A DNA stretch of 64,000 nt from Solanum dulcamara. Taxonomy: Eukaryota; Streptophyta; Magnoliopsida; Solanales; Solanaceae. The notes beneath the pieces are model-generated. The model made no database searches. It was not told the DNA's origin and was given only the letters and a program-made list of their open reading frames with translations. A program made the translations under genes and the position numbers. Of this stretch, positions 1-11,324 are shown one piece after another (position 1 is the stretch's first letter; each line of letters starts with the position of its first letter). Where the stretch lies: NCBI RefSeq assembly GCF_947179165.1, contig NC_077247.1:16701501-16765500 (forward strand), written 5' to 3'.

Positions 1-735
1 AGTTGCCTACAAATGATCCCAACTAGCCACATAGAGGAGAATGATGAGGAACGACGATCCTAAATAGGAATATCATATAGGAAAAAAAGTATGTGTTAGT
101 ACTTTGAATGTGCTAAGTATGTAGGCATGCAACATAATTGAAATCATTAGGACATTTATTAAGTAAAGTACATAAGTAAGTGAATGCATGAGAAACAAAG
201 TAAATAACATTTGAAACATTCATTTGTGGGAAGATGACTATAACCTAAGACCATGTGAGCTATAACATGGAATCCAATGTAAGCCTCTACATTGGTTGGG
301 GAGACTACTTGCCTAGGTATAACTCCATCACCATTTATTTCTTTTAATATTTAACGACCATTTATGGATCCACTAGCCTAGCCTACAAGGGCTCCTATGT
401 TGGCACATACTTAATAAAACAAGAGGTTGCTTCTAGGATTCCTTTACCGAACCACACCTTGAGCCTCATTTGGTGTTGAGTCAAATCCAATGGAATAGTA
501 TATCATAGTAACAATAAACATACTTATAATTTGAGACATCAAATCATCATTCGGTAGAATAGCTCGTTAAAACCTTTATTTATTCAAGTATGCAAGAATT
601 ATCCTTATTGCATAAAGAATCCATTAGCTTAGGTGAGAAAGCCTCTCACCACAATTCACCATTTCATTCAAGACTCCCTTAGTCATAGTCATTAGTTTTC
701 TTAAACGTTTGAATAGAGTCCATAACCATCACATC
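1..735 (-). mobile_element. Inverted fragment of a Ty3-type LTR
   Basis: Read on the minus strand, this stretch aligns by eye over its whole length with the plus-strand LTR at about 35935-36680, including the blocks around the GGATCCA and CCTACAT-type landmarks and the stretch next to a 'TAAGTATGTTTATTG' match. It carries no coding sequence. It is cut at both ends: by the window edge on the left and by a junction near 736-745, where plus-strand protease sequence of El-1 begins. It is therefore a piece of the central and 3' part of an LTR from the same family as El-5, in the opposite orientation. Identity looks high (roughly 85 percent by eye), so the family call is fairly safe. What happened at the junction is not known. 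Confidence 0.75.
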
Positions 736-766
736 ATGATTTAATAAAAATAAATGTGGTCAACGC

Positions 767-1195
767 AATAAGTGATTCTATGCTCTTTATGCTAGGCAAG
801 ATGTCGATGAGACTCTCGATATGGTCACGGGAATGTTACGGGTGTTTAACTTTAATTTTTATGCATTACTTGATTTGGGTGGCAACTTGTCTTTTGTTAC
901 TTCTTACCTTTATAGGAGATTTGATGTGTGCCCCGGAGTGTTGTTAGAACCTTTTATGGTTTATACTCCCATTAGTAACTTGGCACTAGCCAAGAGAGTC
1001 TACATAAATTGTCTTGTGTCAGTCTTGCATAAAGTTATTCCTTGTGATCTTGTTGAATTAGAAATGACCGATTTTTACATTTTTCTTGGTATAGATTAGT
1101 TACATGCCTCTTATGCATCTATTGATTATAGAATCCATAGTGTCAAATTTTAATTTCCTAATGAGCCTACTCTTGAATGGAAGGGTAATGATTCA
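767..1195 (+). pseudogene. Retroviral-type aspartic protease domain, decayed (El-1)
   Basis: The reading frame at 821-1099 matches the pepsin-like protease of Ty3 pol. The active-site loop, usually Asp-Ser/Pro-Gly after ALLD, reads ALLDLGGNLSF here, so the Asp is present but the loop is altered. The frame then runs through the hydrophobic strand and ends at a TAG at 1097-1099. The equivalent position in El-3 is also TAG (15632-15634). Sequence after the stop keeps protease similarity up to the next frame at 1196. In life the domain would cut the Gag-Pol polyprotein in the virus-like particle. The start at 767 is approximate, because the gag-PR linker is degenerate. Confidence 0.8.
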
Positions 1196-2136
1196 GTGGT
1201 TAAAGGTCAATTTATCTCATGTCTTAAGGCCCAAAAAATAATTTCCAAAGGGTGCATTTATCATATAGTGCGAGTTAGGGATGTTGATTCTGAAACTCCT
1301 TCTCTTGAGTTTGTGCATATAGTTAATGAGTTTCCCAATATATGTTCGGATTACTTGGTCAGTATTCCTCTCAAAATAGAAATTGACTTTGGCATAAATC
1401 TCCTTCCCGATACCCAACCTATTTCTATACCTCGTTACTATATGGATCCAATGGAACTTAACGAGTTGAAAGAGCAATTGAAGGATTTATTAGATAAGGG
1501 CTATATAAGTCTAAGCATATCACCATAGGGTTTCTCCCGTGTTGTTTGTTAGGAAGAAAGATGGATCACTCCGAATATGTATAGATTACTAGCAATTGAA
1601 TAAGGTCACCATAAAGAACAAGTATCTAATTCTAAGGATAGATTATTTTTTTGACTAATTACAAAGGGCAAGTAATTTCTCAAAGATTGATCTTTATTCA
1701 GGTTATCATGAATAAAGGTAAGGAGTGTGATATTCCCAAAACAATGTTTCAGAGAAGGTATGGTCATTTTGAATTTGCAGTCATGTCATTTGAGGAAGAT
1801 CATATAGGTCACTTGAGAATTCTATTGCAAACATTGAGTGACAAGAAACTATTTGTAAAGTTTAGTAAGTGCAAATTTTGGCTAAGGAAAGTTGCATTTC
1901 TTGGACATTAGGTGTCCGGTGATGGGATTAAGGTTGATCCAAAGAAAATAGAGGCACTAATGAATTCGCCTAGACCATTGTCTCCTTCAGATATTAGAAG
2001 CTTTTTGGACTTGGCCAGATACTATAAAAGGTTAGTTGAAGGGTTTTCCTCTATTGCTTCACCTTTGACTAGGATGACCCAAAAAAAAGTGAAATTTCAA
2101 TGGTCAGATGAACTGAGAAAAGTTTCTAAGTATTGA
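1196..2136 (+). pseudogene. Reverse transcriptase domain with active-site deletion (El-1)
   Basis: 1196-1528 carries the N-terminal RT extension and fingers (DTQPISIP, then [15 protein letters not shown]) and ends in a stop. 1530-1650 continues out of frame. 1651-1911 resumes with RRYGHFEFAVMSF, but goes straight on to EEDHIGHLRILLQTL. The intervening palm segment, which in El-3 and El-9 carries the catalytic F-I-x-D box, is absent: about 45 residues are lost with the frame kept. 1912-2136 holds the thumb/connection (SPSDIRSFLDLARYYKRLVE). RT would copy genomic RNA into cDNA; this copy could not. Confidence 0.85.
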
Positions 2137-2585
2137 AGGATCATCTTACGTCGGATCCGATTTTCACGTTGCCCGATGGTATGGATGTTTTTGTCATTTA
2201 TTGTGATGCCTCACGTGTTGGTTTGGGTTATTTTTTAATGCAACATGGTAAGGTTATATCATTTGCCTCTAGGCAAATTAAAGTGCATGAACGGAACTAT
2301 CCATCCCATGATCATGATCTTACAAAGGTTGTATTTTCATAGACAATTTGGCATCATTATCTTTATGGGGTGCATGTTGATGTGTTTACCGACCACAAAA
2401 GCTTGCAATATATGTTTAGCCAAAAAGACTTGAACCTTAGGCGAAGGAAGTTACTTGAACTCCTAAAAGACTATAATATGAGTGTGTTGTACCATCCGAG
2501 TAAGCTAAATATTATAGACGATGCCCTTAGTCAGTTGTCCATGGATAGTTTGTACATGTTAAGAAAGGTAAGAAGGAGTTGGTAA
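2133..2585 (+). pseudogene. RNase H domain, decayed (El-1)
   Basis: The frame reads through the RNase H core: [12 protein letters not shown] with the first Asp, the DHDL segment where Glu is expected, VFTDHKSLQYMF with another Asp, and NIIDDALSQ near the end. A TAG at 2340-2342 interrupts it before the HHYLYG segment, and translation resumes from 2343. The domain degrades the RNA strand after first-strand synthesis. It overlaps the end of the RT frame by four bases because of a frameshift. The domain call is secure and the gene is inactive. Confidence 0.8.
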
Positions 2586-2844
2586 AGGATGTCCATAGAT
2601 TGACATATTTAGGTGTACGTTTCGTTGATTCTAATGATGGGGGCGACCTTGTAAATAATGGCTAAGAATCGTCTCTTGTAGAGGATGTTAAGGCCAAATA
2701 ATATCATGATTTGGTTTTGATTAAATTAAAGAAAATAGTTGTTGAAAAAGCCATTGAGGCTTTCTCCCAAGGGGGAGATGGGGTACTTCACTAGCAAGGT
2801 CGTTTGTCTGTCCCTAATATGGATGGACTAAAGGAATTGATATT
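2586..2844 (+). other. Degenerate RNase H-integrase linker (El-1)
   Basis: No sustained open frame. The position matches the tether between RNase H and the integrase zinc domain, as in El-3 17216-17490. Multiple stops are present in all frames. Confidence 0.6.
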
Positions 2845-4113
2845 GAATGAAGACCATCGGTCTTAGTATTTGATCTATCCATGATCTACCAAAATGTACC
2901 GTGATTTAAGGGAAGTGTATTTGGTGGAATAGCATGAAGAAGGACATAGTAGAGTTCGTAGATAAGTCTCCTAATTGTCAACAAGTGAAAGTTGAGCATC
3001 AAAGATCAAGAGGTTTTGCTCAAGACATTGAAATTCCTACTTGGAAGTGGAAATATGTAAATATGGACTTTGTGATGGATTTGCCTCATACTAGAAAGAA
3101 ATATGATTCTATTTGGGTTGTTGTGGACCAATGAATAAATCAACACACTTTCTACCATTAAAACTTCCTATGGTGCCGAATACTATGCTAAGTTGTATGT
3201 TCGTGAACTTGTGAAACTTTATGGTGATCCTTTATCTATTATATCGATTAGAGATACTCAGTTCACTTCATATTTTTGGATGTCATTTCAAAAAGGTGTT
3301 GGTACAAGAGTCAAGCTAAGTACCATTTTTAATCCCCAAACCGATGGACAAGTTAAAAGAACAATCCACACTTTGGAGGATATGTTAAGGGCGTGTGTGA
3401 TTGACTTTAAAGGAAGTTAGGATGAGCATTTTCCCTTGATTGAGTTCGCCTACAATAATAGTTATCGCTCTAGCATCCAAATGGCTCCTTTTGAATCCTT
3501 GTATGGGAGGAGGTGTAGATACCCTATGGGATGGTTTGCCGTGGGTGAGATGGCATTGATTAGTCCTGATTTGGTAGTTGATACAATGGAGAAAGTAGGA
3601 ATTATAAGAGAAAGATTGAAGATAACTCAAAGTCATCAAAAGTCCTATTCAGATATTTGAAGAAGAGAGATAGAATTTGAAGTGAATGATTGGGTATATT
3701 TGAAGGTTCCACCTATGAAGGGTGTAATACGTTTTGATAAGAAGGGTAAATTGAGTCCTAGATATGTAGGACCTTATAAAATATTGAAGCATGTTAGCAA
3801 AGTGGCGTATGAGTTAGATTTTCCATTTGAGTTGGCTATGGTTCATTAGATATTTTATGTATCGATGTTGAGAAAATTTTTGGCTGATCCAAACTCCATT
3901 GCACCATTAGAAATTATGAACGAAGAAGAAAATTTGACTTATGAGAAGGGTTTGGTAGAAATCATAGACCGGCAAGTGAAGAGGTTAGGGAATAAAGATT
4001 TTGTGTCCGTGAAGGTGTTGTGGAGAAATCAACAAGTAGAGAGTGCTAGATGGGAAGTGAAAGTGGACATGATAAATCATTATCCTTATCTCTTTCCTTC
4101 CACTCAAGCCTAA
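2845..4113 (+). pseudogene. Integrase with zinc region, core and chromodomain-like tail, decayed (El-1)
   Basis: The zinc-binding region (2845-2990) ends with PNCQQVKVEHQ. The core begins with the MDF aspartate in 2934-3134. The second catalytic Asp position (3247-3249, ATT) encodes Ile, within I-S-I-R-D-T-Q-F. The position 36 residues later (3355-3357, AAA) encodes Lys instead of Glu. A TAG at 3418-3420 replaces a Trp codon. 3436-3660 carries the conserved EFAYNNSY and YGRRCRYP segments. 3865-4113 ends with a chromodomain-like tail (VLWRNQQVESARWE). Integrase would insert the cDNA into the genome. With two of three catalytic residues gone, it is inactive. Confidence 0.88.
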
Positions 4114-4342
4114 GGTACTAAGTTGTTCATGATCGAATTAATTAAACTCCTACATTTCAGTTTCGTGTGTCTTTCATAAGTATACATGTTCATGAATTTG
4201 GTTTTTGAAAGCATGATTTAAGTTAAGTATGAAAACCTCATGATTTATGATTTTCTATGTGTCATCAGATTCATGTTGTGTTGGTAGTCCTCGTTACGTG
4301 TCATTTCTATGCTAAGTTAATCTCATTGGAGGATGAATGTTC
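4114..4342 (+). other. 3' non-coding part of El-1
   Basis: AT-rich stretch between the pol stop and the purine-rich tract. I see no reading frame. It corresponds to the 3' untranslated part of the internal region. Confidence 0.6.
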
Positions 4343-4357
4343 CCATGGAGGAGATAT
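4343..4357 (+). promoter_or_regulatory. Degenerate polypurine tract of El-1
   Basis: CCATGGAGGAGATAT directly precedes the LTR start. It corresponds to the CCAAGGGGGAGATAT tract before the El-2 LTR, so it is a mutated plus-strand primer site. Confidence 0.65.
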
Positions 4358-4963
4358 TTTAAGACCTCGGAAGTTGGAAAGTGAACAAAAGGAAAATTTT
4401 AGAAGAATATGAACTGACCCCAAGTCTACGAATCAGTCTACGACTTGTAGAGACTTTTATGAGTCATAAAGACAACTCGTAGAAGTCAGGTTAAGGTGGG
4501 AAATTTGGCCAAGGAAGGAAGGTAACTTAACGAGTCAAATGACGAATCATAGAAACTAGTCATTGTTGCGAGGTCTGATGACCTGTAGATTCCCACCCTC
4601 ATGACCTACTCTACGACTAAACAGGATGAGTTGTAGAGGAGTTGATGACTCATCAAAATAAGTCGTAAAAAAACTTTTGAGATTGGAAAATTATAGGTTT
4701 TTAACCCTGCAAGATGAGTTGGGTGTATGACCCATAGATATGATTACGAGTTGTAATAATGACTCGTAGGAAAAGTTCAGAGACTCGATTTTTAGGTGTT
4801 TCCCAAAATCTGCAGGATGAGTCATTCCTATGACTTTTTGCCACTTCTACGAATGGTAGAGTTCAACTCGTAAGGTCAAATATTGGATTTTAATAAAGGC
4901 TATAAGGGTCTTTTTCCAAGTTTAGTTCAATGAACGTAGAAAATTTTACGATAATGTTCAATT

Positions 4964-5004
<41 letters not shown>

Positions 5005-6538
5005 TTCAAATTCCCCTCCTATTCAATTCATTCTTCAAAATTCCCCTAAGGCAGGACTAAGAGATCCTCTCAAAGCTTATTCTACAAACTTCAAGCTAGG
5101 GTTTCAAATTCATCAAGGTTCCAATTTAATTCTAGGTTGATTTCATCAAGGTATGTGGGTATTCATCCACGAGTTCCTTTAACCCATGGAGTCTCAAAAT
5201 TTTCCCAAAATATTTCATGAAATTTCATTACATTTACACTCTAATTTTGATTAATTGTGTTGGGCTGTTTTAATTACCTTTTTGATTATTATCAATGATC
5301 ATTATAAGTAGGTTTCTATATAAATTACATGATTTCAAGTTGAATTATGAATCCCGATGCATGAAGCTATTTTCAATGATGATATTATGAAATATGATTA
5401 TGAAGTTCAATGATTTCAAATTATTCTCATGGTTTTCATCCAACTTGACTATGTATATGAGTTTTCCTCTAAATTCAAGTACGAATCATGATCATGAATT
5501 GCAATTATGTTCAATTTATGAATTTTATGCAAGTTATGATGAAAAGTGACTTAGGGACCTATGTTGGTGACCTAGGAACCTAATGACATGAATTATGCAA
5601 GTATGATATTCTAATGTTGAAAGGCTAATACTCATATTGCAAGTAGGTTATGAAAACGAGCTACTCTATGCATGTTAAAGGTACAAGTTCCATGATATAT
5701 GTTAAGTATGATTACTATGTTATGTTATGTATTCTGTGGGATTTGACTTAGCACCGAGAGGATTTTCAGGTAGGGGCCCTACTAAAAGCCTTAGTAGAAG
5801 CCTCAAGTCCCTTAAACTACGTGCCACCATTTGTTTGCCTTATGTCCTAGCTAATGAATCCACATATAGCGTATGTACATGACCCTCCTAGCAGGGTAGA
5901 TTCTACCTTTGCAAGTAGATTCGCATTTATTCCATGTTATGGAGATACATCGGGATTCCAGGTTATATCTTGCATGGTCCTATTGCCAGTTATAGTTTTG
6001 ATGATTATGATTTTCTCATGACTTTACCTACCCTCTTTATCATGTACATTTTTTGGTCATTGCATCTTACAATTTATATTGCATGCCATACCCACATACT
6101 TAGTACATTCAAATGTACTAATGCATATTTGTAGCCTACATTGTCTCATAATGTAGGGGTTGAGGATCAGACGCATACACGTGGGTAGTTGAGTTCCAAT
6201 TGGCGAAGTATTGGTAATTCCTCATCTTATTGAGGGTGAGTTTATGAATTTTTTCTATTCCAAATACTTTTTACTTCATATACGTTTGAGGCTGAGCTAC
6301 GTACATGTCTTAGCCCCCGCACATCTTAAAGTAGTAGAGACATTATTGGATAAATGTTTTAGAGTCTATGTCATCAAGTTATATTCTTCCTTTATGATTC
6401 GTGATTTTGACTCCTTCTATGTTGTTTCCACATTTATTTTACCTTATGCATGCTTAATGAAATGTCAAGAGGCTTGGTTAGAGACCTTTGGGGTTTCGAA
6501 TGTCGTATTATGACTAGACCCTAGGTTGGGTTGTGATA
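4358..6538 (+). mobile_element. 3' LTR of El-1
   Basis: The LTR starts at TTTAAGACC, a mutated TGTAAGACC, right after the polypurine tract. It ends at GTTGTGATA at 6538, where other family members end in GTGACA or GTGATA. The U3 part (4425-4885) holds more than ten variants of a short motif related to ACTCGTAG/CTACGA. A (TA)n run follows, and then at 5151 a splice-donor-like AAG|GTATGT with the conserved block seen in other LTRs. The 3' third contains the TTAGTACATTCAAA-type block shared with El-2, El-5 and El-7. At 2181 bp it is a normal length for these families. Confidence 0.82.
4966..5001. repeat. (TA)n microsatellite in El-1 LTR
   Basis: About 18 uninterrupted TA units lie within the LTR, downstream of the U3 motif array and where a TATA element would be expected. 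Confidence 0.95.
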
Positions 6539-6991
6539 TCTAGGAAGGAACCCTTGAACTCTTTCCATTCTATGGGTACCATATCTTTACCCCTCTCAAC
6601 AACCCATTGATCATACCAAACCCTTGCTACGCCCTTGAGTTGATAGGCCACTAGCTCGGTCTTTTTATTTCGAAGGTACTCCTATAAAAGACATAATCTG
6701 ATAAACTTCCTCAATGAATTCCATTGGATACTCATATAGCTTAGAATAATCAAATTCAGGTGGATTCATTCTCTTGAAGTCCTGAATCCTGTAAGGCAGT
6801 GTAGGAACTTGAGGCAGAGGAGGAGCAACGTGTGGATTAGCTTGGTTGACTACAGTTTGGGACAATAAAGTGATGATATTCTGAAAATCTGCAAGTGTAA
6901 CTCCTTCCTCATGCGAAGCATCGAGAATCGTAGGATCTTGTTCCTCATTAGCAACCCTTACTCTAGGTGGAGGTACCCTTCCTCGAGGCAT
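6539..6991 (-). pseudogene. Inverted Ty3 gag N-terminal fragment
   Basis: The minus-strand frame 6991-6665 begins MPRGRVPPPR and reaches RIQDFKRMNPPEF, a typical start of plant Ty3 Gag in which a basic Pro/Arg-rich N-terminus precedes the capsid-like region. It stops at 6665-6667. Similarity continues to about 6539, with gag-like sequence out of frame. The ATG is preceded by TCTCTAG then ATA, a splice-acceptor-like sequence 3 bases upstream. No protease or RT follows, because El-1's LTR begins its end at 6538. It is a broken piece of another element in the opposite orientation. Confidence 0.75.
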
Positions 6992-7117
6992 TATCTAGAG
7001 AACATGAAAAGATTCGTCAGTTAGAAGAAGTCTAGTTTGGATGTTTTGTTCGTTTCCATTTCCATTCATACTAGATTGAGTCCCATTCGAGGAAGAATAT
7101 TTCCAAGGGGGAGATAT
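6992..7117 (+). other. Junction and 3' end of El-2 internal region with polypurine tract
   Basis: The first part is the leader of the inverted gag fragment. From about 7070 the plus strand shows CATTCGAGGAAGAATAT and then CCAAGGGGGAGATAT (7103-7117), a clear polypurine tract ahead of the LTR. The inverted counterpart of this tract lies at 39987-40002. Confidence 0.7.
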
Positions 7118-9413
7118 TGTAAGACCCTGAAAGTTGTAAACTCAGAAACGAGGAACAAAAGGTAAAATACTAGAAAAATTCAGATTTTTGGCATCAAGCG
7201 ATGACCAAGAAGGCCATCACGGGGCATGGTATACACTATTCCTCGTAGTGTTCCACCATGGTGGAGTCCCTTAATCCCAATCCTGTAGGGAAGGGACCAC
7301 AAAAAGGGATCACAAGCCATTATGCCCTCTATGGTGACCCTTCCCCTAAGTCCCTCAGAAAATTTCAGAAAGCCATGGCCACGCCTTACCACTACGGGAC
7401 ATATAGCCTTTAACGGACCGTGGTGGATCCCATGGTCAACACCTCTGTAGACCTTCTTGCAGGTCCTACATCAGGTAATTTATTCAAGAATCTTCATGGT
7501 ATCCATGAAGTAGGTCCTGAAACAGTCCCTGCAAGTCCCACTAATGATTGTCCAAGGAAACCACCATGGAAGACCACCACCGACCGTGGTACCCTTCACG
7601 GGCCGTGGTGGGTCTCATAGAGGGTAGCCTCCCAAATTCTCTTTTTAAATATCTCAAGTATCTTATGAAAGACGGTACCACAGACCATGGTGCATTTGAT
7701 GGTCCGTGGTGATGACTCGTGATGGGTCCCAATTTCAGTTAAATAAGGGTAATTCGGTCATCTCCCTATTCTTTTATTAATGTATGTGGAAGTTTTTGGC
7801 ACTAGATTCATTATGTAATTGTCCTAAATACACCGAAGCCTATTTCATTCCCTTATTAACTATCTAACAACTTTACAACTTCTCTCCCAAGGTTCATTCA
7901 AGAGTTTATCTTCTTCTTGAAGTTTGGCTAGGGTTTCTTCAAGAACAATTATCCTTTCTCAATTCCAAGTTCATATTCAATCAAGGTATGTGGGGATTGA
8001 TCCATGGATTCCTTTCACCCATGAAGTCCCAAGGTTTCTACTCAAAATCTCATAAATTTCAATTGGGTTTGTAAGCCCAGGTTGATGAATTGCATTGGTT
8101 TGTTTCAATGATGTTTTTAATCATTATAGATGATCATTATAAGTATGTTTCTATATTAATTAGGTGATTTCAAGTTGAATTATGAATTCCCAAGCATGAA
8201 GCTATGTTAAACAATGATTTACATGAAGTATGATTATGAAGTACTTTGTTTTCAAAGTATTCTCATGGTTTTCACTCAATTGACTATGTATATGAGTTTT
8301 ACTCTAAATTCAAGTATGAATTATGATCATGAACAACCATTATATTAAATTTATGAATTTCATGTAAGTTATGAAGAAAGGTGACATAGGGCCCTATGTT
8401 GGTGACGTAGGAACCTAATGACATGAATTATTCAAGTATGGTATTGCAATGTTGAAAGGCTTATACTCACATTGCAAGTATGACATAAAAATGAGCTACT
8501 CTATGAATTATGAAGTTTATGCACAAGTTTTTGATATATACTAAGTATGATTACTATGTTATGTATTCCGTGGGATTTGACTTAGCACCGAATGATGACT
8601 TGATATGGGGACTCGACTTATGGGGTCCTTATATAAAGTCTCTTGATTCATAACTACGTACCACCATAGGTTTACCTTATGCCCTAGCTAATGGACCCTC
8701 CTAGATGGCTAGAGCCCACCTTTGCAAGTAGATTTCCCTTTCTTCCATTGTATGGGGGAGACATCAGGATTCCATATTATAGCTTGCATGGTCTTATTGC
8801 CAGTTATGGTTCTATCCCAGATATGTGTGTTCTTTTATGTTCTTTCATGATTTCAAATATGCCTTTTAAATGTTTTGATCATTATGTTTTTATAATGACT
8901 TTACTTATTCTCTTCGTCATGTACTTAATTGATCATTGCATCATATGAGTTATATTGGATGTCATGCCCACATACTTAGTACATTCAAACGTACTAATGC
9001 ATATTATTGCCTACATTGTCTCATAATATAGGGGTTGAGGATCACATTCCCACACATGGCTAGTAGAGTAGAAGTTTTTTTCCGGCGATGTTTTGGTGAG
9101 TCCTCATCCATCGATGGAAAATTATGAATTGTTTCATTGTTAAGACTTTGTTTACATTCTTATTGAGGGTTAGCTAGGGACATGTCTTAGCCCCTTCCTT
9201 TCTTGTTTAGTAGAGGCATTCGTTGGACAAATGATGCAGAGTCTATGTTGTTGAACTCCTATACATTTATGATTTATGATTTAGACTCTTTATTGTGCTA
9301 TTTCCGTATTTACTTTACCTTATTTATACTTATGATATGTCAAGAGGCTTGGTTGGTGCCCCTCATAGTTTCGATTTCCGTGTTATGGTTAGGCCCTAGG
9401 TCGGGTCATGATA
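7118..9413 (+). mobile_element. 3' LTR of El-2
   Basis: Begins TGTAAGACCC and ends TCATGATA. U3 (7190-7730) is packed with variants of CCATGGTGG, CCACGG and CCGTGGTGG, many of them self-complementary. A splice-donor-like AAG|GTATGT is at 7986, followed by the conserved block containing two CCATG-type half palindromes. The distal half aligns with the El-1 LTR, including the GGTTGAGGATCA region near 9030. No primer site follows at 9414, so with the upstream polypurine tract this is a 3' LTR, not a 5' LTR. The length of 2296 bp matches its relatives. Confidence 0.82.
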
Positions 9414-10775
9414 TTTTCATCCCTTTCTTCAATAATTATTTTACTAGTAATTTTATCTCATCAAGAATACTTCAATCATTATTCTTATTTTTTTTTTCAA
9501 GTAATTTTTTTCTCTCCTTTTTTTCATGTCACATTCTTTTCAAGAGGGCTTTTCTCATTATTTTGCATGTATCATCGATTGCCTATTTATACTCAACCAT
9601 CCCCTTTCTTCAAATTTAACAATTATAATAAGTTTATGCTACAGTGCTTAAGGAATCAAGGTGCAAAAATTAGAGATTCAATAAAAGAGTCAAGCCATAA
9701 ACATGGCTACCAATAAAAGACTACAGGCTCAAAAGGGCTAACTAGTGATATAATAGCTGAAAAAGGCTAAAATGTACAACACAAATCAAAGAAAGCCTAA
9801 TATTATCTTCTAAACAGAGAAATACTTTTTATTTTGCTTTAATAACATGCAAGGCAAGCTCTAGACTATGATGCAAAACATGGAATATATGCAAACACCC
9901 TCACCACATACGACACAAGTCTAAATTAAGATGGATCAGTTGTACTTCTAAGATAGATAGGGTCATTACAAATAAAAAAAGAAAATAAATTATATACAAT
10001 GTCACAAGACTGAGTTTAGGTGTCAAATAGTTTGTAATTTAATGAGTACTCAAGCATTTTCGAGAATGTACACTCAAAATTAGGCCTAAATAGCAAGTAT
10101 CAAATCAAAAATGTCTTTTCTTTTCTCTTCCAAAAAATATAAATAGAAATGAAAAGGAAATCTAATCTAAAAAAAGAAAAAATACTCAGTTCAGAAGAAC
10201 CCCCTGGAAAAGAACTGAAAAGAAAAACCAAGGGGTGGACGAATTATGCTCTAAAGAAAATCTAAGATCCATAAAAAAGACTATTTTAATCTAAATAATA
10301 AAAGAAAAAACTTTTTTTATTTTTGGTCTTTTATAAATAAAAAAAATCAACTAAAAATAAATAAATAAATAAAATATTGCATCATACTTCACCTTTAAAG
10401 TATTGGAAGATATTCCACCCACACTTAAAATTATACTTTGTACCCAAAGAAATTTATAGCAAAGAGATGAAGCATAAGGGTAAGAAATACTCCATGAGAC
10501 CCTTTAGGGCCTAGATCGCAACATGTTTGTATAATTTTAATCAAGGGTTGCACGCACCCCACACTTAAGCTCAACTTATGTTCCTTAGGTCCAAATTTGG
10601 GTACTCAGACTTTTTGTAAATCTGTAAAAACAAAACAACACAAAAAAATGATACTGTAAAAATAAAAATAAGAAGCTACATAAATTATTGGGTTGCCTCC
10701 CATTATGCGCTTGATTTAATATCGCGGCACAACGTAGGTCACTTGACTACTCAAATTACATAAAGTTTCCACAAG
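9414..10775. repeat. Older unclassified repeat, left part
   Basis: AT-rich and without a credible gene. From about 10390 it contains blocks (ATTCCACCCACACTT, GGGTTGCCTCCCA and a CGCGGCACAACG stretch) that I associate with internal regions of old Solanaceae LTR elements. I cannot assign a family. The GGTTGCC block at 10691 recurs 85 bp later at the El-3 insertion point, so the host sequence was itself a short tandem repeat. The same repeat resumes at 29985 beyond El-3. Confidence 0.5.
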
Positions 10776-10780
10776 GGTTG
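10776..10780. repeat. Left target-site duplication of El-3 (GGTTG)
   Basis: GGTTG immediately precedes the TGTTACACCC start of the first LTR. It is identical to the five bases after the end of the third LTR at 29985-29989. Confidence 0.9.
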
Positions 10781-11141
10781 TGTTACACCCCACATCTTTG
10801 AACTCGGAAGTTTCCTTATGTTACTTAGAAGCTAGTATGTGAGCCACTTAAGTTACGACCCTATTGAACAACTCTAAGAAGGGAGAATGTGACACCCCAT
10901 GGTAGGGGAGGTTGGAAATAGGGTCAAGAGAAGTCGGAGGCCAAGTGATGAGTCGTAGGACTTGATTTGCTTACGTACGCTCCTAACTTAGAAGTTTTAC
11001 ATACTTAAGCTATTTGAGTACATACCAAGCTTGAGTAGCACGGATGACATAGGCTCTTAAAATAAGACGAGATTACTAACCCACGGGAGGAAAAACAATT
11101 ACGCGGGGCGGCCAATGGGAGGGTGACACATGGTAGCACCT

Positions 11142-11224
11142 AAGCAAGCAGGTGACCCACCTGATTGGGGACAAGTAGGTGACCCACCTGCTTGGGGGAG
11201 GTGGGCCCCACTGCCACGTGGCAG
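11142..11224. promoter_or_regulatory. Palindromic U3 repeats of El-3 LTR 1, with G-box
   Basis: Two adjacent copies of a near-perfect inverted repeat with arms AGCAGGTG and CACCTGCT around ACC are followed by CTGCCACGTGGCAG at 11211-11224. The latter is a perfect 14-bp palindrome with a CACGTG core. Equivalent positions in LTR 2 and LTR 3 keep the first repeats but have lost the CACGTG core of the last palindrome. They lie about 95 bp upstream of the TATA-like element, where enhancer or repressor sites would be expected. Confidence 0.55.
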
Positions 11225-11316
11225 CCCCTCCTTAAACATGTAGATGCGGTGGCCCAATAGGGGGATGGACATGTGTCACCTCTTGGGGATAACACGTATC
11301 ACATCCTAAGACCACA

Positions 11317-11324
11317 TATATGTA
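11317..11324 (+). promoter_or_regulatory. Candidate TATA element of El-3 LTR 1
   Basis: TATATGTA in an AT-rich gap just after the GC-rich U3 repeats. It is kept in LTR 2 (19457) and LTR 3 (27590). Transcription would start near 11345-11355. This is motif evidence only. Confidence 0.45.

Larger units (their letters stand above)
745..6538 (+). mobile_element. El-1: 5'-truncated Ty3/gypsy retrotransposon relic with 3' LTR
   Basis: Plus-strand relic with domain order protease, reverse transcriptase, RNase H, integrase, chromodomain-like tail, purine-rich tract and 3' LTR. That order is diagnostic of Ty3/gypsy. Gag and the 5' LTR are missing: the left end begins inside the gag-protease junction at about 745-767. 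The frame is broken repeatedly by stops and frameshifts, the RT active-site segment is deleted, and two integrase catalytic residues are replaced, so the element is dead. The C-terminal tail resembles chromovirus integrase tails. Confidence 0.9.

Noticed and set aside
745..4113. Possibility that the RT-bearing sequences are integrated plant pararetroviruses
   Set aside because: Each has integrase, a polypurine tract, LTRs and, where complete, target-site duplications, which define LTR retrotransposons.
7418..7732. Open frames on both strands rich in Pro, Gly and Trp
   Set aside because: They run through the CCATGGTGG-type motif array of the El-2 LTR. The reading frames reflect composition.
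9203..9716. 138- and 102-residue plus-strand open frames rich in Phe, Ser and Leu
   Set aside because: They cross the end of the El-2 LTR into an AT-rich repeat and contain pyrimidine runs. No membrane-protein pattern or gene context supports them.
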